Below the pieces are notes generated by a model that saw only the letters and a list, made by a program, of their open reading frames with translations, did not search any database and was not told the DNA's origin. 32,905 nucleotides of DNA from JBFKQC01 sp041627895 (lineage in GTDB: Bacteria; Pseudomonadota; Alphaproteobacteria; Rhodobacterales; Rhodobacteraceae): contig JBFKQC010000046.1 of NCBI GenBank assembly GCA_041627895.1, positions 1-32,905 of the forward strand, written 5' to 3'. Positions 14,899-23,765 of this stretch are shown piece by piece (the first letter of the stretch is position 1; every line of letters begins with the position of its first letter). The position numbers and the translations under genes were made by a program.

Positions 14899-16455
14899 AT
14901 GAAGGATCAGGCACCGAAGCGGCGCAGGCATGGCGGGCGTGCGGGGAATGTCCGGCGAACCAGCCCCGATGTGATCCGGCAAAGCCCCTGGCGGCTGCCC
15001 GAGAACCCCGACCGGCCGACCGAGCCGCTGACGGACGAAGGCGTCGCGCGGCTACACGACGCGGCGATGCGCATCCTCGAGGATATCGGCATCGAGTTCC
15101 TGAACGAAGAGGCGCTGGGGCTTTTCCGCGAGGCCGGATGCAAGGTCGAGGGCACCAACGTGCGCATGGGCCGCGACTGGGTGATGGAGATGGTCGGCAG
15201 GGCGCCCGCCGAATTCACCCTGACGCCGCGCAGTCCCGACCGGGTGCTGAAGGTCGGCGGGCGCACGATCCTGTTCGGCAACGTCTCGTCGCCGCCGAAT
15301 TTCTGGTCGCTCGCCACCGGTAAGACCCCGGGCACGCGGGCGCAGTGCATCGAGCTGCTGAAGCTGACGCAGTATTTCAACTGCATCCATTTCGCCGGCG
15401 GCTATCCGGTCGAGCCGGTGGATATCCACGCCAGCGTGCGCCATCTCGAGGTTCTGTTCGACAAGCTGACGCTGACCGACAAGGTGATGCACGCCTATTC
15501 GCTCGGGAAAGAGCGGGTCGAGGACGTGATGGAGATGGTGAAGATCGCGGGCGGCCTGTCGGAGGACGAGTTCCGCGCCACGCCGCGGATGTACACCAAC
15601 ATCAACTCGACCTCGCCGCTGAAGCACGACCAGCCGATGATCGACGGCTGCCTGCGCTGCGTGCGCCGCGGCCAGGCGGTGGTGGTGACGCCGTTCACGC
15701 TGGCCGGCGCGATGGCGCCGGTGACGATGGCGGGCGCGGTGGCGCAGTCGCTGGCCGAGGCGCTGAGCGCCATCGCGCTGTTCCAATGGGTCGCGCCGGG
15801 GTCGCCCGCCGTGATCGGCACCTTCACCTCGAACGTCGACATGCGATCCGGCGCGCCGGCCTTCGGCACGCCGGAATACATGCGCGCCACCCAGATGACC
15901 GGTCAGATGGGGCGCTATTACGGGCTGCCGATCCGTTCGTCCGGGGTCTGTGCGGCCAACGTGCCGGACGGCCAGGCGATGTGGGAGACCTGCAATTCGC
16001 TTTGGGCGGCGGTGCAGTCGGGCACCAACATGGTCTATCACGCCGCGGGCTGGCTCGAGGGCGGGCTGATCGCGAGCCCCGAGAAGTTCGTGATGGACTG
16101 CGAAGTTCTGCAGATGATTCAGCGCTATTTCGAACCGGCGACCTGGGCCACCGGCGAGGACGACCTGGCGCTGGACGCGATCCGCGAGGTCGGGCCGAAC
16201 GGGCATTTCTTTGGAGTCCAGCACACCCAGGACCGCTACGAGACCGCGTTCTATCAGCCCTACCTGGCGGACTGGCGCAACTACGAGGCGTGGGAACTGG
16301 CGGGCGGGGTCTGGACGGCCGAGCGTGCGCACGGGCTGTACCGCGAGATCGTCGACAGCTTCGAGGCGCCGGCGATGGACGCCGCCCTGCGCGAGGAACT
16401 GGCCGCCTACGTGGCGCGGCGCGGGGCCGAGGGCGGGGCGCCGACGGATTTCTGA
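14899..16455 (+). CDS. MttB-family (trimethylamine methyltransferase superfamily) protein, non-pyrrolysine
   Basis: The 518-residue protein belongs to the MttB superfamily: LTDEGVARLHDAAMRILEDI near the N-terminus, then VTPFTLAGAMAPVTMAGAVA, and GMVYHAAGWLEGGL-like sequence (NMVYHAAGWLEGGL) later. There is no in-frame TAG, so no pyrrolysine. Characterised non-Pyl members such as MtgB move a methyl group from quaternary amines like glycine betaine to a corrinoid protein. No corrinoid protein or MtbA-like gene is in the window, so the partner must lie elsewhere. The ATG at 14899 follows GGGAGAGG. The N-terminus is very basic (KRRRHGGR). Substrate is unknown. Confidence 0.88.
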   Translation: MKDQAPKRRRHGGRAGNVRRTSPDVIRQSPWRLPENPDRPTEPLTDEGVARLHDAAMRILEDIGIEFLNEEALGLFREAGCKVEGTNVRMGRDWVMEMVGRAPAEFTLTPRSPDRVLKVGGRTILFGNVSSPPNFWSLATGKTPGTRAQCIELLKLTQYFNCIHFAGGYPVEPVDIHASVRHLEVLFDKLTLTDKVMHAYSLGKERVEDVMEMVKIAGGLSEDEFRATPRMYTNINSTSPLKHDQPMIDGCLRCVRRGQAVVVTPFTLAGAMAPVTMAGAVAQSLAEALSAIALFQWVAPGSPAVIGTFTSNVDMRSGAPAFGTPEYMRATQMTGQMGRYYGLPIRSSGVCAANVPDGQAMWETCNSLWAAVQSGTNMVYHAAGWLEGGLIASPEKFVMDCEVLQMIQRYFEPATWATGEDDLALDAIREVGPNGHFFGVQHTQDRYETAFYQPYLADWRNYEAWELAGGVWTAERAHGLYREIVDSFEAPAMDAALREELAAYVARRGAEGGAPTDF

Positions 16456-16586
16456 GGCGCGCGCCCGGGGGGGGCGATACGATACGTGCGAGACCCATCA
16501 AGCCGCTGATACCGTTCCGGTAATTCCCGGTTAACCTTGTCGCGGGGTTTCGTGTAGTCTGGCCGCGAAGCGGCTGGGAGACCCCG

Positions 16587-17006
16587 ATGAGCTATGATCC
16601 CGACAACATCTTCGCCAAGATCCTCAGGGGCGAGATTCCCGCGTTCAAGGTGTGGGAGGACGACGACACCTTCGCCTTCATGGACATCATGCCGCGCGCG
16701 GACGGGCATCTGCTGGTGATCCCGAAGACGCCGGCGCGCAACCTTCTGGATGCCTCGCCGGACCAGCTTGCCGCCTGCATGGCGGCGGTCCAGCGGCTGG
16801 CGCAGGCGGCGATGCGCGCCTTCGACGCCACCGGCGTGACGCTGCAGCAGTTCAACGAGGCGTCCGGCGGGCAGGAGGTGTTCCACCTGCATTTCCACGT
16901 CCTGCCGCGGAAGGACGGCGTCGCGCTGCGCCCGCCCGGGACGATGGCGGACATGGAGGTGCTGAAGGGGCATGCCGAGCGGATCGTCGCCGCGCTCGAC
17001 GGCTGA
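16587..17006 (+). CDS. HIT-family (HinT-like) nucleotide hydrolase
   Basis: The 139-residue protein shows the HIT family from end to end: NIFAKILRGEIPAFKVWEDD near the start, DIMPRADGHLLVIPK, and the active-site triad FHLHFHVLP at about residues 98-106. HinT-like proteins act as nucleoside phosphoramidases or hydrolases on AMP conjugates in the cytoplasm. GGGAG precedes the ATG at a normal distance, and a TAGTCT box at 16555-16560 may be its -10. It ends 47 bp from the convergent EAL gene. Confidence 0.93.
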   Translation: MSYDPDNIFAKILRGEIPAFKVWEDDDTFAFMDIMPRADGHLLVIPKTPARNLLDASPDQLAACMAAVQRLAQAAMRAFDATGVTLQQFNEASGGQEVFHLHFHVLPRKDGVALRPPGTMADMEVLKGHAERIVAALDG

Positions 17007-17053
17007 TCCGCGGCACGGGTCATGCGCGGGTATCCGCGCCCCTCGGCGGCCGG

Positions 17054-17884
17054 TCAGGCCGCGGGCGCGTCGCGTTCGGGCTTGCCGTAGCGCTGCATGA
17101 ACGCGATCAGCCGGTCGAGCGGCAGCGGCTTGGACACGCCGAAGCCCTGCGCGATGTCGCAGCCGAGCCGGCGCAGCGCGGCAAGCTGTGCGCCGTTCTC
17201 GACGGCGCCGCCGACCACGGTCAGCCGCAATTCCCTGGCCAGCGCGATCAGCGCGCGGATCACCGTCTCGGCGCGCGGGTCGGACTGGTCGGCCACCAGC
17301 GCGCCGTCGAGCTTGATCGCGGCGATGGCCAGGCGCGACAGGTGGGTCATCGTGGTATGGCCCGATCCGAAATTGTCGAGTTGCACGGCAAAGCCGGCCG
17401 CGGCCAGTGCGCTGACCCGCTCGACCATCGGGACGGGGCCGAGGGCGACGAGGTCGGGTTCTTTCACCTCGATCACCAGGTCAGAGGGCGCCAGCCCGTG
17501 CTGCGCCGTCTCTGCCGTGAGCCGCGCCACCAGATCGGGCATCCCCAATGTCCTGGCAGACGCGTTGAACGCCATCTTCGGCGCGTGCCAGCCGTCGCGC
17601 CGCAGTCGGCGCAGCGCGTCCAGGCCCTTGGCGCGGACGATCGCGTCGATCCGGGCGCAAAGCCCGGCTTCGGCGGCGAGGTCCAGGAATTCCTCAGGCG
17701 CGATCACGCCGAGGGCAGGGTGCTGCCAGCGCGCCAGCACCTCGAATCCGCTGAACCGGCCGGTGGCAAGCGCGATCTGCGGCTGGAAATGCGGCTCGAA
17801 CCGTTCCTCGGCCACCGCACGGTGCAGATCGCCCAGAAGCTGCACCCGCCGTTCGCATTCGGTCCGCATCCGGCTGGAGAACAC
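17054..17884 (-). CDS. EAL-domain protein, degenerate; in frame with the upstream GGDEF gene across one TAG
   Basis: If translated from the GTG immediately after the TAG, the protein has 276 residues and is one complete EAL domain. The EAL triplet is EVL (48-50), and the asparagine (FNAS) and the IKLD lysine are kept. But DDFG has become DNFG (Asn171), and the AEGVE loop has become GGAVE (225-229), removing metal and loop residues that phosphodiesterases of this family need. Hydrolysis of c-di-GMP is therefore doubtful; binding or a structural role is possible. There is no ribosome binding site before the GTG, so it is either a broken fusion, read through, or made by reinitiation. Confidence 0.8.
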   Translation of the reverse strand: MFSSRMRTECERRVQLLGDLHRAVAEERFEPHFQPQIALATGRFSGFEVLARWQHPALGVIAPEEFLDLAAEAGLCARIDAIVRAKGLDALRRLRRDGWHAPKMAFNASARTLGMPDLVARLTAETAQHGLAPSDLVIEVKEPDLVALGPVPMVERVSALAAAGFAVQLDNFGSGHTTMTHLSRLAIAAIKLDGALVADQSDPRAETVIRALIALARELRLTVVGGAVENGAQLAALRRLGCDIAQGFGVSKPLPLDRLIAFMQRYGKPERDAPAA

Positions 17885-18889
17885 CTACACGCCGCCGCGG
17901 CCGGAGCGCTTGACCTCGTAAAGCGCGATATCGGCATTGGCGATCAGCCGTTCGGCCGAATGGTCGCCGGCGCTGGCCACGGCGATGCCGATGCTGGCGC
18001 CGACCCGCGCCTCGATCTCGTCGACCTGAACCGGGCGGGCGACGGCGTCGGCGATCCGTCGCGCAAGCGCGCGGATATGGCGCCCGGCGGGATCGGTACG
18101 CGTCACCGCCAGAAACTCGTCGCCGCCGATCCGTGCGACCAGATCCTTGTTGCCCACCGCGGCGCGCATCCGGTTGGCGGCGGTGCGCAGGATGGCGTCG
18201 CCCACGGCATGACCGAAGCTGTCGTTCATCTCCTTGAAATGGTCGAGGTCGATATGGATCACGCCGATCACGCGGCCATCGGCATCGCGCCGGTGCAGCG
18301 CCTGCGGCCCTGCGAGAACGCGCATCAGGCGGGTGCGGTTGGCAAGCCCGGTCAGCGGGTCGGTCTCTGCCAGCTGGGCGGTGCGGCGGAGCTGCTGCAT
18401 CAGCCGTGCCTGCGCCGCGATCCAGCGGCCGAGCGCGATCAGCCTGGCGGCATGCGCCTGGTCGAAGGCATCCGGTTCCGCCGCGCCGACCGACAGCGTG
18501 CCGATCGCCGTCTCGCCGACCAGCATCGGCGCAAGCAGCATCGAGCCGAGACCGGAGGCAAAGATGCGCTGGACCGGGACATGCCCCATCTCGCGCACCG
18601 TGTCGGCGTTCAGGAATTCCGGCCGGCCGGTTTCCATCACGCGGGCGCGCGGCGTGTTCGGGACGATGCGGCCAGTGTCGTAATCGGGGTCGGGCCGGCC
18701 ATCGGTGCGCGCGGCCTTGTCGATCACCCGGTCGCCGTCGACCAGCGCCAGCGACGCCCGGGTCGAGGGGATCAGCCGGGTCAGCCATTCGGTTCCGACC
18801 GACAGCACGGTCTCGATGCTGTCCGCGTGGGACAGCGCCTCGATGAACGCCACCGGCAGCGTGATCTGGTCTGGCCTGTCCTGTCGCAT
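17885..18889 (-). CDS. GAF-GGDEF diguanylate cyclase (N-terminal part of an apparent GGDEF-EAL protein)
   Basis: From the ATG at 18889 (GAGG upstream) the product is 334 residues: a GAF-like sensor domain at about 15-155 and a GGDEF domain at about 172-334. The active site GGDEF is intact at 255-259. The I-site arginine is replaced by glycine (GNKD at 246-249), so product inhibition should be weak. The frame ends RSGRGGV then TAG at 17887-17885, and continues directly into the EAL sequence VFSSRM. In intact GGDEF-EAL proteins this is the normal linker position, so the stop looks like a point nonsense change. Confidence 0.87.
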   Translation of the reverse strand: MRQDRPDQITLPVAFIEALSHADSIETVLSVGTEWLTRLIPSTRASLALVDGDRVIDKAARTDGRPDPDYDTGRIVPNTPRARVMETGRPEFLNADTVREMGHVPVQRIFASGLGSMLLAPMLVGETAIGTLSVGAAEPDAFDQAHAARLIALGRWIAAQARLMQQLRRTAQLAETDPLTGLANRTRLMRVLAGPQALHRRDADGRVIGVIHIDLDHFKEMNDSFGHAVGDAILRTAANRMRAAVGNKDLVARIGGDEFLAVTRTDPAGRHIRALARRIADAVARPVQVDEIEARVGASIGIAVASAGDHSAERLIANADIALYEVKRSGRGGV

Positions 18890-19037
18890 CCCGCCTCGCT
18901 GGCGCGGACGGTGCCAGACGAAGGCTAACCGCAGCTTAACGAAGCCGCGTCCGGCGGCTGGCCCGGCGCGGTATTCGCCGACATCTTTAGCGATCCCGGG
19001 CGGGGCGCGCGCGGCGCCCGCGCGCCCCGCGCGCCGC

Positions 19038-20411
19038 CTAACCGGCGCCGGTCTGCGCCGGTTTCTTGGTGCCGGCGGTGGTCGGCGTGCCCCTGGAATG
19101 GCCGCTGGCGCCGGCACCCGGCGCACCGGACTTCGACAATGCCTGATCGAGGTCGCGGATCAGGTCGTCGGCGTCCTCCAGCCCGATCGACAGCCGCACG
19201 ACGTTCGGCGCCGCACCCGCGGCGATCTGCTGTTCCCGGGTGAGTTGCCGGTGCGTGGTCGAGGCCGAGTGGATCACCAGCGAGCGCGCGTCGCCGAGAT
19301 TGGCGACGTGCGAGAAAAGCTCCAGCGAGTCGACCATCTTGATGCAGGCATCGTAGCCGCCCTTCAGCGCCACGGTGAACAGCGCACCCGCACCGCGCGG
19401 GCAGATCTTGCCCACCCGGTCGTACCAGGGCGAGGATTTCAGCCCGGCATAGGTGACCGCCTCGACCGCCGGATGGCCCTCGAGCCACTCGGCGACCTTG
19501 CGGGCGTTGGCGACGTGGCGTTCCATCCGCAGCGACAGCGTCTCGATCCCGAGAAGCGTATAATGCGCGGCCTGCGGGTTCATCGTCATGCCCAGGTCGC
19601 GCAGGCCCACCGCGATCGAGTGGAACGTGTAGGCCAGATGCTGGAACGTTTCGTGGAATTTCAGCCCGTGATAGGCGGGCTCGGGCTGGGACAGCGAGGG
19701 GAACTTGTCGCTCGCCGACCAGTCGAAATCGCCCGAATCGACGACACAGCCGCCGGTCACGGTGCCGTTGCCGGTCAGGTACTTGGTCGTCGAGTGCACC
19801 ACCAGCGTCGCGCCGTGCTGGATCGGCCGGCAGAGATAGGGCGTGGCCGAGGTGTTGTCGACGATCAGCGGAATGCCGGCGTCCTCGGCGATCCTGGCCA
19901 GCGCATCCAGATCGGTGATGTAGCCGCCCGGGTTGGCGATCGATTCGCAGAAGATCGCGCGGGTGTCGTCGTCGATCGCGGTCTTCACCGCGTCGAGATC
20001 GTCGGTGTCGACGAATTTCGCGGACCAGCCGAACCGCTTGATGGTCTGGCCGAACTGGGTGACCGTGCCGCCGTAAAGCCGGTTCGACGAGATGATGTTG
20101 CGCCCCGGCGCCATCAGCGGAAACAGCGCCAGGATCTGCGCGGCATGGCCCGACGAGCAGCAGACCCCGCCCTCGCCGGTTTCCAGCGACGCGATGCGCT
20201 CGGCCAGCACGGCGACGGTGGGGTTGGTGAGGCGCGAATAGATAAAGCCGACCTCCTGCAGGTTGAACAGCGCCGCGGCATGGTCGGCGTCGCGGAAGAC
20301 ATAGGCCGTGGTCTGGTATATCGGCGTCTGGCGCGCGCCGGTGGCCGGGTCGGGCCGGCTGCCGGCGTGGATTTGCAGGGTGTCGAAACCGTATTCGTAG
20401 GGCTCGTTCAT
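19038..20411 (-). CDS. metY: O-acetylhomoserine sulfhydrylase (PLP-dependent)
   Basis: The protein of 457 residues is an O-acetylhomoserine aminocarboxypropyltransferase of the Cys/Met metabolism PLP family, making homocysteine from O-acetylhomoserine and sulfide. Family marks include GFDTLQIHAG at the N-terminus, IYSRLTNPTVAVLAERIASLE, and the PLP lysine at about 210 in HSTTKYLTGNG. The ATG at 20411 is chosen because upstream residues run into the promoter. About 30 C-terminal residues rich in Ala, Gly, Thr and Lys extend past the usual end of the family. No SAM riboswitch was recognised upstream. Confidence 0.93.
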   Translation of the reverse strand: MNEPYEYGFDTLQIHAGSRPDPATGARQTPIYQTTAYVFRDADHAAALFNLQEVGFIYSRLTNPTVAVLAERIASLETGEGGVCCSSGHAAQILALFPLMAPGRNIISSNRLYGGTVTQFGQTIKRFGWSAKFVDTDDLDAVKTAIDDDTRAIFCESIANPGGYITDLDALARIAEDAGIPLIVDNTSATPYLCRPIQHGATLVVHSTTKYLTGNGTVTGGCVVDSGDFDWSASDKFPSLSQPEPAYHGLKFHETFQHLAYTFHSIAVGLRDLGMTMNPQAAHYTLLGIETLSLRMERHVANARKVAEWLEGHPAVEAVTYAGLKSSPWYDRVGKICPRGAGALFTVALKGGYDACIKMVDSLELFSHVANLGDARSLVIHSASTTHRQLTREQQIAAGAAPNVVRLSIGLEDADDLIRDLDQALSKSGAPGAGASGHSRGTPTTAGTKKPAQTGAG

Positions 20412-20447
20412 CGCAGGGGGACTCCCGTTGGAAATGTGCTTGGCTCC

Positions 20448-20476
20448 GGTGTAGGCCAATGCCGCGGGCGCGACAA
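20448..20476 (-). promoter_or_regulatory. Candidate metY promoter
   Basis: On the minus strand TTGTCG (20471-20476) and TACACC (20448-20453) are 17 bases apart, about 35 bases before the metY ATG. The match to sigma70 consensus is partial, as is usual in alphaproteobacteria. Confidence 0.35.
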
Positions 20477-20577
20477 TGGCGCCGCGCCCTGCAGGCGGGT
20501 CGTCACCGGCGCGGCTTCGCCGACGAGCTTCGACCTGAATCTCCGGCCGCGACGGATCGACCGCAACCCGGCCCGGC

Positions 20578-21954
20578 CTAGCGGTTCAGCAGCCGCACCA
20601 CCGCCCGCCGTCCGTCGCGTTCGAACTCGATCTCGTAGCCCCGGGCCTGCGTGCCGAGGACCCGGCGCAGGTCGTCCGTGTCGCCGATCGGCACGCCGTT
20701 GATCCGGTGCAGGATGTCGCCGGGCCTCAGGCGCGTGCGCTGCGCGGCGCCCTCGACCTCCAGCACCGCGACGCCCGCCGCGTCGAACGGCAGGCCCAGT
20801 TCCGAGATCAGCGCCGGGTTCACGTTGGCCGCGGTCAGCCCGTTCAGCACGCTTCGCGCCTCGATGCGCACCGGGTCGCGCGGCGGCGTTTCGGGCGCGG
20901 GTTCCAGCGCGACCGTGGCCAGCCGCTCGGCATTGTCCCGCAGATAGCTCACCTCGGCCTCGACGCCGACGCCTAGCGTCAGCAGCCGGAACAGCATTTC
21001 CGGCCCGCCATCGACCGGGCGGCCGTCGATCGCGGTCACCACGTCGCCGGTCCGAAGCCCGGCCGCGGCGAACGGGCTTTGCCGGTGCAGCGCGCTGATC
21101 AGGACGCCCTGCGGCCAGTCGAGGCCCAGCGCTTCGGCCAGCGGGCCGTCGATCGGCTGCACGGTGACGCCGGCCCAGGGCCGGACCAGCGTGCGGCGCC
21201 CGGCCTCGGCCTGCGCGACATACTGCTTCACCAGCGCCGCCGGAATCGCGAATCCGATCCCGTTCGAGCCGCCCGAGCGCGTCACGATGGCGGTGTTGAT
21301 GCCCACCAGCCGCCCCGCCATGTCCACGAGTGCGCCGCCCGAATTGCCCGGGTTGATCGGCGCGTCGGTCTGGATGAAATAGCCCGGCCGGCCGCCCACG
21401 TGGCCAGAGCGCGCACTGGCCGAGATGATCCCGCTGGATACCGTCTGCCCGACGCCGAACGGGTTGCCGACGGCCAGCACCAGGTCGCCGACCTCAACCG
21501 CGTCGCTGTCGGCGAATGCGAGCGCCGGCAGGGGCGGGGCGTCGATCAGTTCCAGCACGGCGAGGTCGGTTTCGGCATCTCCCAGCACCATGCGCGCGTC
21601 GTATTCGCGCCGGTCCGCCAGCACCACGCGGATGTCGGTGGCGTTGCCGACCACGTGGTAGTTCGACACAACGATTCCGCCGTCGCCGAGGATCACGCCC
21701 GATCCCAGCGAGTTCTGCAGCCGCGGCCGGGACTCGAACTGGCCGAAGAACTGCGAGAAGAACGGGTCGCGGGCAAAGGGCGAGACCTGGGTTTCCACGA
21801 TCCGCCTGGCATAGATGTTGACGACCGAGGGCACGACCTCCCGGACCACCGGCGCGAAGCTGAGCCTGATCTCCGCCTCGCCGGAGGGCACCCGCATCTC
21901 TGCCCCGGCGGCCGATGCCAGGGCAAGCGACAATAGCAATGCGAAACGGCGCAT
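20578..21954 (-). CDS. DegP/DegQ-type periplasmic serine protease (HtrA family)
   Basis: The 458-residue protein has an N-terminal signal peptide (MRRFALLLSLALASAAGA) and a trypsin-like domain with the triad His100 (SNYHVV), Asp130 (ETDLAVL) and Ser205 (NPGNSGGAL). Two PDZ domains follow at about 260-350 and 370-455. This is the standard Do-protease layout for degrading or refolding misfolded envelope proteins. The region FFSQFFGQ matches the Q-linker/LA-loop part of the family. The ATG at 21954 follows GGGAGCAGG. No protein-fold stress regulator lies next to it here. Confidence 0.93.
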   Translation of the reverse strand: MRRFALLLSLALASAAGAEMRVPSGEAEIRLSFAPVVREVVPSVVNIYARRIVETQVSPFARDPFFSQFFGQFESRPRLQNSLGSGVILGDGGIVVSNYHVVGNATDIRVVLADRREYDARMVLGDAETDLAVLELIDAPPLPALAFADSDAVEVGDLVLAVGNPFGVGQTVSSGIISASARSGHVGGRPGYFIQTDAPINPGNSGGALVDMAGRLVGINTAIVTRSGGSNGIGFAIPAALVKQYVAQAEAGRRTLVRPWAGVTVQPIDGPLAEALGLDWPQGVLISALHRQSPFAAAGLRTGDVVTAIDGRPVDGGPEMLFRLLTLGVGVEAEVSYLRDNAERLATVALEPAPETPPRDPVRIEARSVLNGLTAANVNPALISELGLPFDAAGVAVLEVEGAAQRTRLRPGDILHRINGVPIGDTDDLRRVLGTQARGYEIEFERDGRRAVVRLLNR

Positions 21955-22124
21955 GAACCTGCTCCCATGGTCTCAACGGGTCAGATCGGAAACCCGGCGG
22001 GGGATTTCAACCCGCCTCCGGCGTCGTCGTACGGGCGAAACCTAGCCGGAACGCTCCTGCCGGAGACAAGGGCCGAGCGCAGCGAGGCCCACCGCGACGC
22101 GGGCGCAGCCCGCGGCGCAACCCG

Positions 22125-23129
22125 TCACCGCATCCAGAGTTTCTCGCGCTTGATCCGGTTGCGGATCATCGCCTCGCGCCGCGGCAGGTGCTCGCGGTCG
22201 AAGAGCGCCCTCACCTTGTGACCCCGGCGCTGGAACACCATGCGCTTGATCGGGTCGTAGCCCTTCAGCACCCGCTTGATCCGGTTCGGCGCGCTTACCG
22301 TCTCGAGGACATCGACCACCCGGTCGGCCTCGCGTGCATAAAGCAGCGGAAGGACGCGGTAATGGCAGGTGACCTCGCCGTCGAGCAGCCCCTCGGGGAT
22401 CGTTGCCCGCGCGCCGCCGAGCGAGTGGATCACCAGCGGCAGCGCGATCTGGTCGAGCCAGGGGTGCATTTCCTGCCCGATCAGCTCAGGCGGCGGGTCG
22501 TCGCGGATCGCCAGCGCGTAGTCCAGGAACCGCTGCCCGAAGTCGCGCGGGCAGCGATGGAAGAACCAGCCCGCATTGAAGTACATGTAGCGGCGCCAGT
22601 ATTCCTCGGGCTGGCCCTGGTCGATGGTCGGGCCGATATCCAGGCCGAACTTGGCATAAAGCGCCGACCAGATCTGGTGATAGCCGGGCCCGTACAGCTC
22701 GATCTCGGGCCAGGTGCCCTCGCAGCGCAGGCTCGCGCAGGGACGGTCGAAATCGAACGGCACCTCGCTCAGCCTGCCGGTCACCAGCGTGTCGGTGTCG
22801 AAGAACACGAAGGGCTCGCCCTCGGGCAGTGCGCCCAGCCCCTCGATCTTGTTGCCATAGGGGTAGGACTGGCCGAAATGCGCGCTTTCGAAGGGCAGGA
22901 TCTCGGCGCCCAGTTCGGCGATGATCGCGCGCACGTCGTGGGTCAGGATGCGCGGGTCGTCCTGCCATTTCGGCCCCGGCTGCGGTTCCGCCACGAAAAC
23001 GCGGCCCGGGAAATCCGGGTCGGAATGCCTGAGCGAGGCGAGAAACAGCACCGCCTCGTATTGCAGCCGGCCGGACTGGCCCACCACCATCACGTTGAAC
23101 GGCTGGCGCTTTTTTGCTTTCCTGGCCAT
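22125..23129 (-). CDS. Glycosyltransferase-like protein with a DxD motif
   Basis: The 334-residue protein resembles GT-A glycosyltransferases: an N-terminal Rossmann-like strand (FNVMVVGQSG) and FVFFDTDTL, a DxD metal and nucleotide-sugar site at residues 111-113. No signal peptide or membrane helix is seen, so it should be cytoplasmic. The C-terminus is strongly basic (about 280-334), possibly contacting membrane or polymer. The donor and acceptor are unknown; surface polysaccharide or protein modification is only a guess. The ATG at 23129 is chosen; a TTG lies one codon earlier. Divergent from the small exported protein. Confidence 0.6.
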   Translation of the reverse strand: MARKAKKRQPFNVMVVGQSGRLQYEAVLFLASLRHSDPDFPGRVFVAEPQPGPKWQDDPRILTHDVRAIIAELGAEILPFESAHFGQSYPYGNKIEGLGALPEGEPFVFFDTDTLVTGRLSEVPFDFDRPCASLRCEGTWPEIELYGPGYHQIWSALYAKFGLDIGPTIDQGQPEEYWRRYMYFNAGWFFHRCPRDFGQRFLDYALAIRDDPPPELIGQEMHPWLDQIALPLVIHSLGGARATIPEGLLDGEVTCHYRVLPLLYAREADRVVDVLETVSAPNRIKRVLKGYDPIKRMVFQRRGHKVRALFDREHLPRREAMIRNRIKREKLWMR

Positions 23130-23226
23130 CAATTCACTGCCCGTGGCTTTCGTTTTGCGCCACTATAAGCCGGAAAGGCCTGTGTCGAAAGCGCCCGATG
23201 CGGCGAATTTGAGAAGGGAAAGACCC

Positions 23227-23631
23227 ATGATCCCTGTCCGCGCCCTCGTTCTCGGCGCTGCGATGGCCCTGCCGCTGCCGGCGGCGGCGCAGTTCAACAC
23301 CGCGGCCGAGGTCAAGCCGATCCTGCAGATGATCGTGCCGCAATGGGTGTCCCTGCGCGAGTTCAACGGCGAGGACATCCTGTATTTCACGATCCTCGAA
23401 GTGTACCGCTGCGGGCTGGACCAGATCCGCTATGTGATCAACGACGGCAAGCCGCAGGTCTGGGAAACGCCGCCCTGCGAGGGCGACACGACGTTTGCCG
23501 AGATTCCGGCCGACCGGCTGCCTTATGCCACCTTCCCGCTGCAATCGGTCGAGGCGGTGCGGATCGAGCTGAGCTATGACGACGGCACCGTGCAGACCGA
23601 AAGCTACGGCCGGACGGATATCCTGCAATAG
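23227..23631 (+). CDS. Small exported protein of unknown function
   Basis: The 134-residue product opens with a signal peptide (MIPVRALVLGAAMALPLPAAAQ, cut after AAA-Q). The mature part, about 112 residues, has two cysteines (YRCGLD and PPCEGD) that could form a disulfide, and alternating polar and hydrophobic residues that suggest a beta fold. I recognise no domain. GAAGGGAAAG precedes the ATG. It is divergent from the glycosyltransferase-like gene and followed by an AT-rich intergenic stretch. Confidence 0.75.
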   Translation: MIPVRALVLGAAMALPLPAAAQFNTAAEVKPILQMIVPQWVSLREFNGEDILYFTILEVYRCGLDQIRYVINDGKPQVWETPPCEGDTTFAEIPADRLPYATFPLQSVEAVRIELSYDDGTVQTESYGRTDILQ

Positions 23632-23699
23632 CCTGTGCGATCGTCACGGTGTCCGGTACTTGGCGCGACCGACCAGGGGGGCAGCGGTTCGCGAACCTG

Positions 23700-23765
23700 T
23701 AAGGAATTAACGACAAGTTAACGGGATTGCCTATGTTATCCTATATATTTCAATGCGTTAGAAGT
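23700..23765. other. AT-rich island
   Basis: This stretch, with GGAATTAACGACAAGTTAAC and then TTATCCTATATATTTC, is strikingly AT-rich within a GC-rich window. It holds TTGCCT and TATATA boxes that could make a rightward promoter, but no credible gene follows. A trace of foreign DNA or an unrecognised small RNA promoter are both possible. Confidence 0.4.

Noticed and set aside
14899..16455. Pyrrolysine-containing trimethylamine methyltransferase
   Set aside because: There is no in-frame TAG and no Pyl biosynthesis gene is in the window.
20412..20577. SAM-II or other riboswitch upstream of metY
   Set aside because: The SAM-II conserved GCTAAA-type pseudoknot segments are not found on the minus strand.
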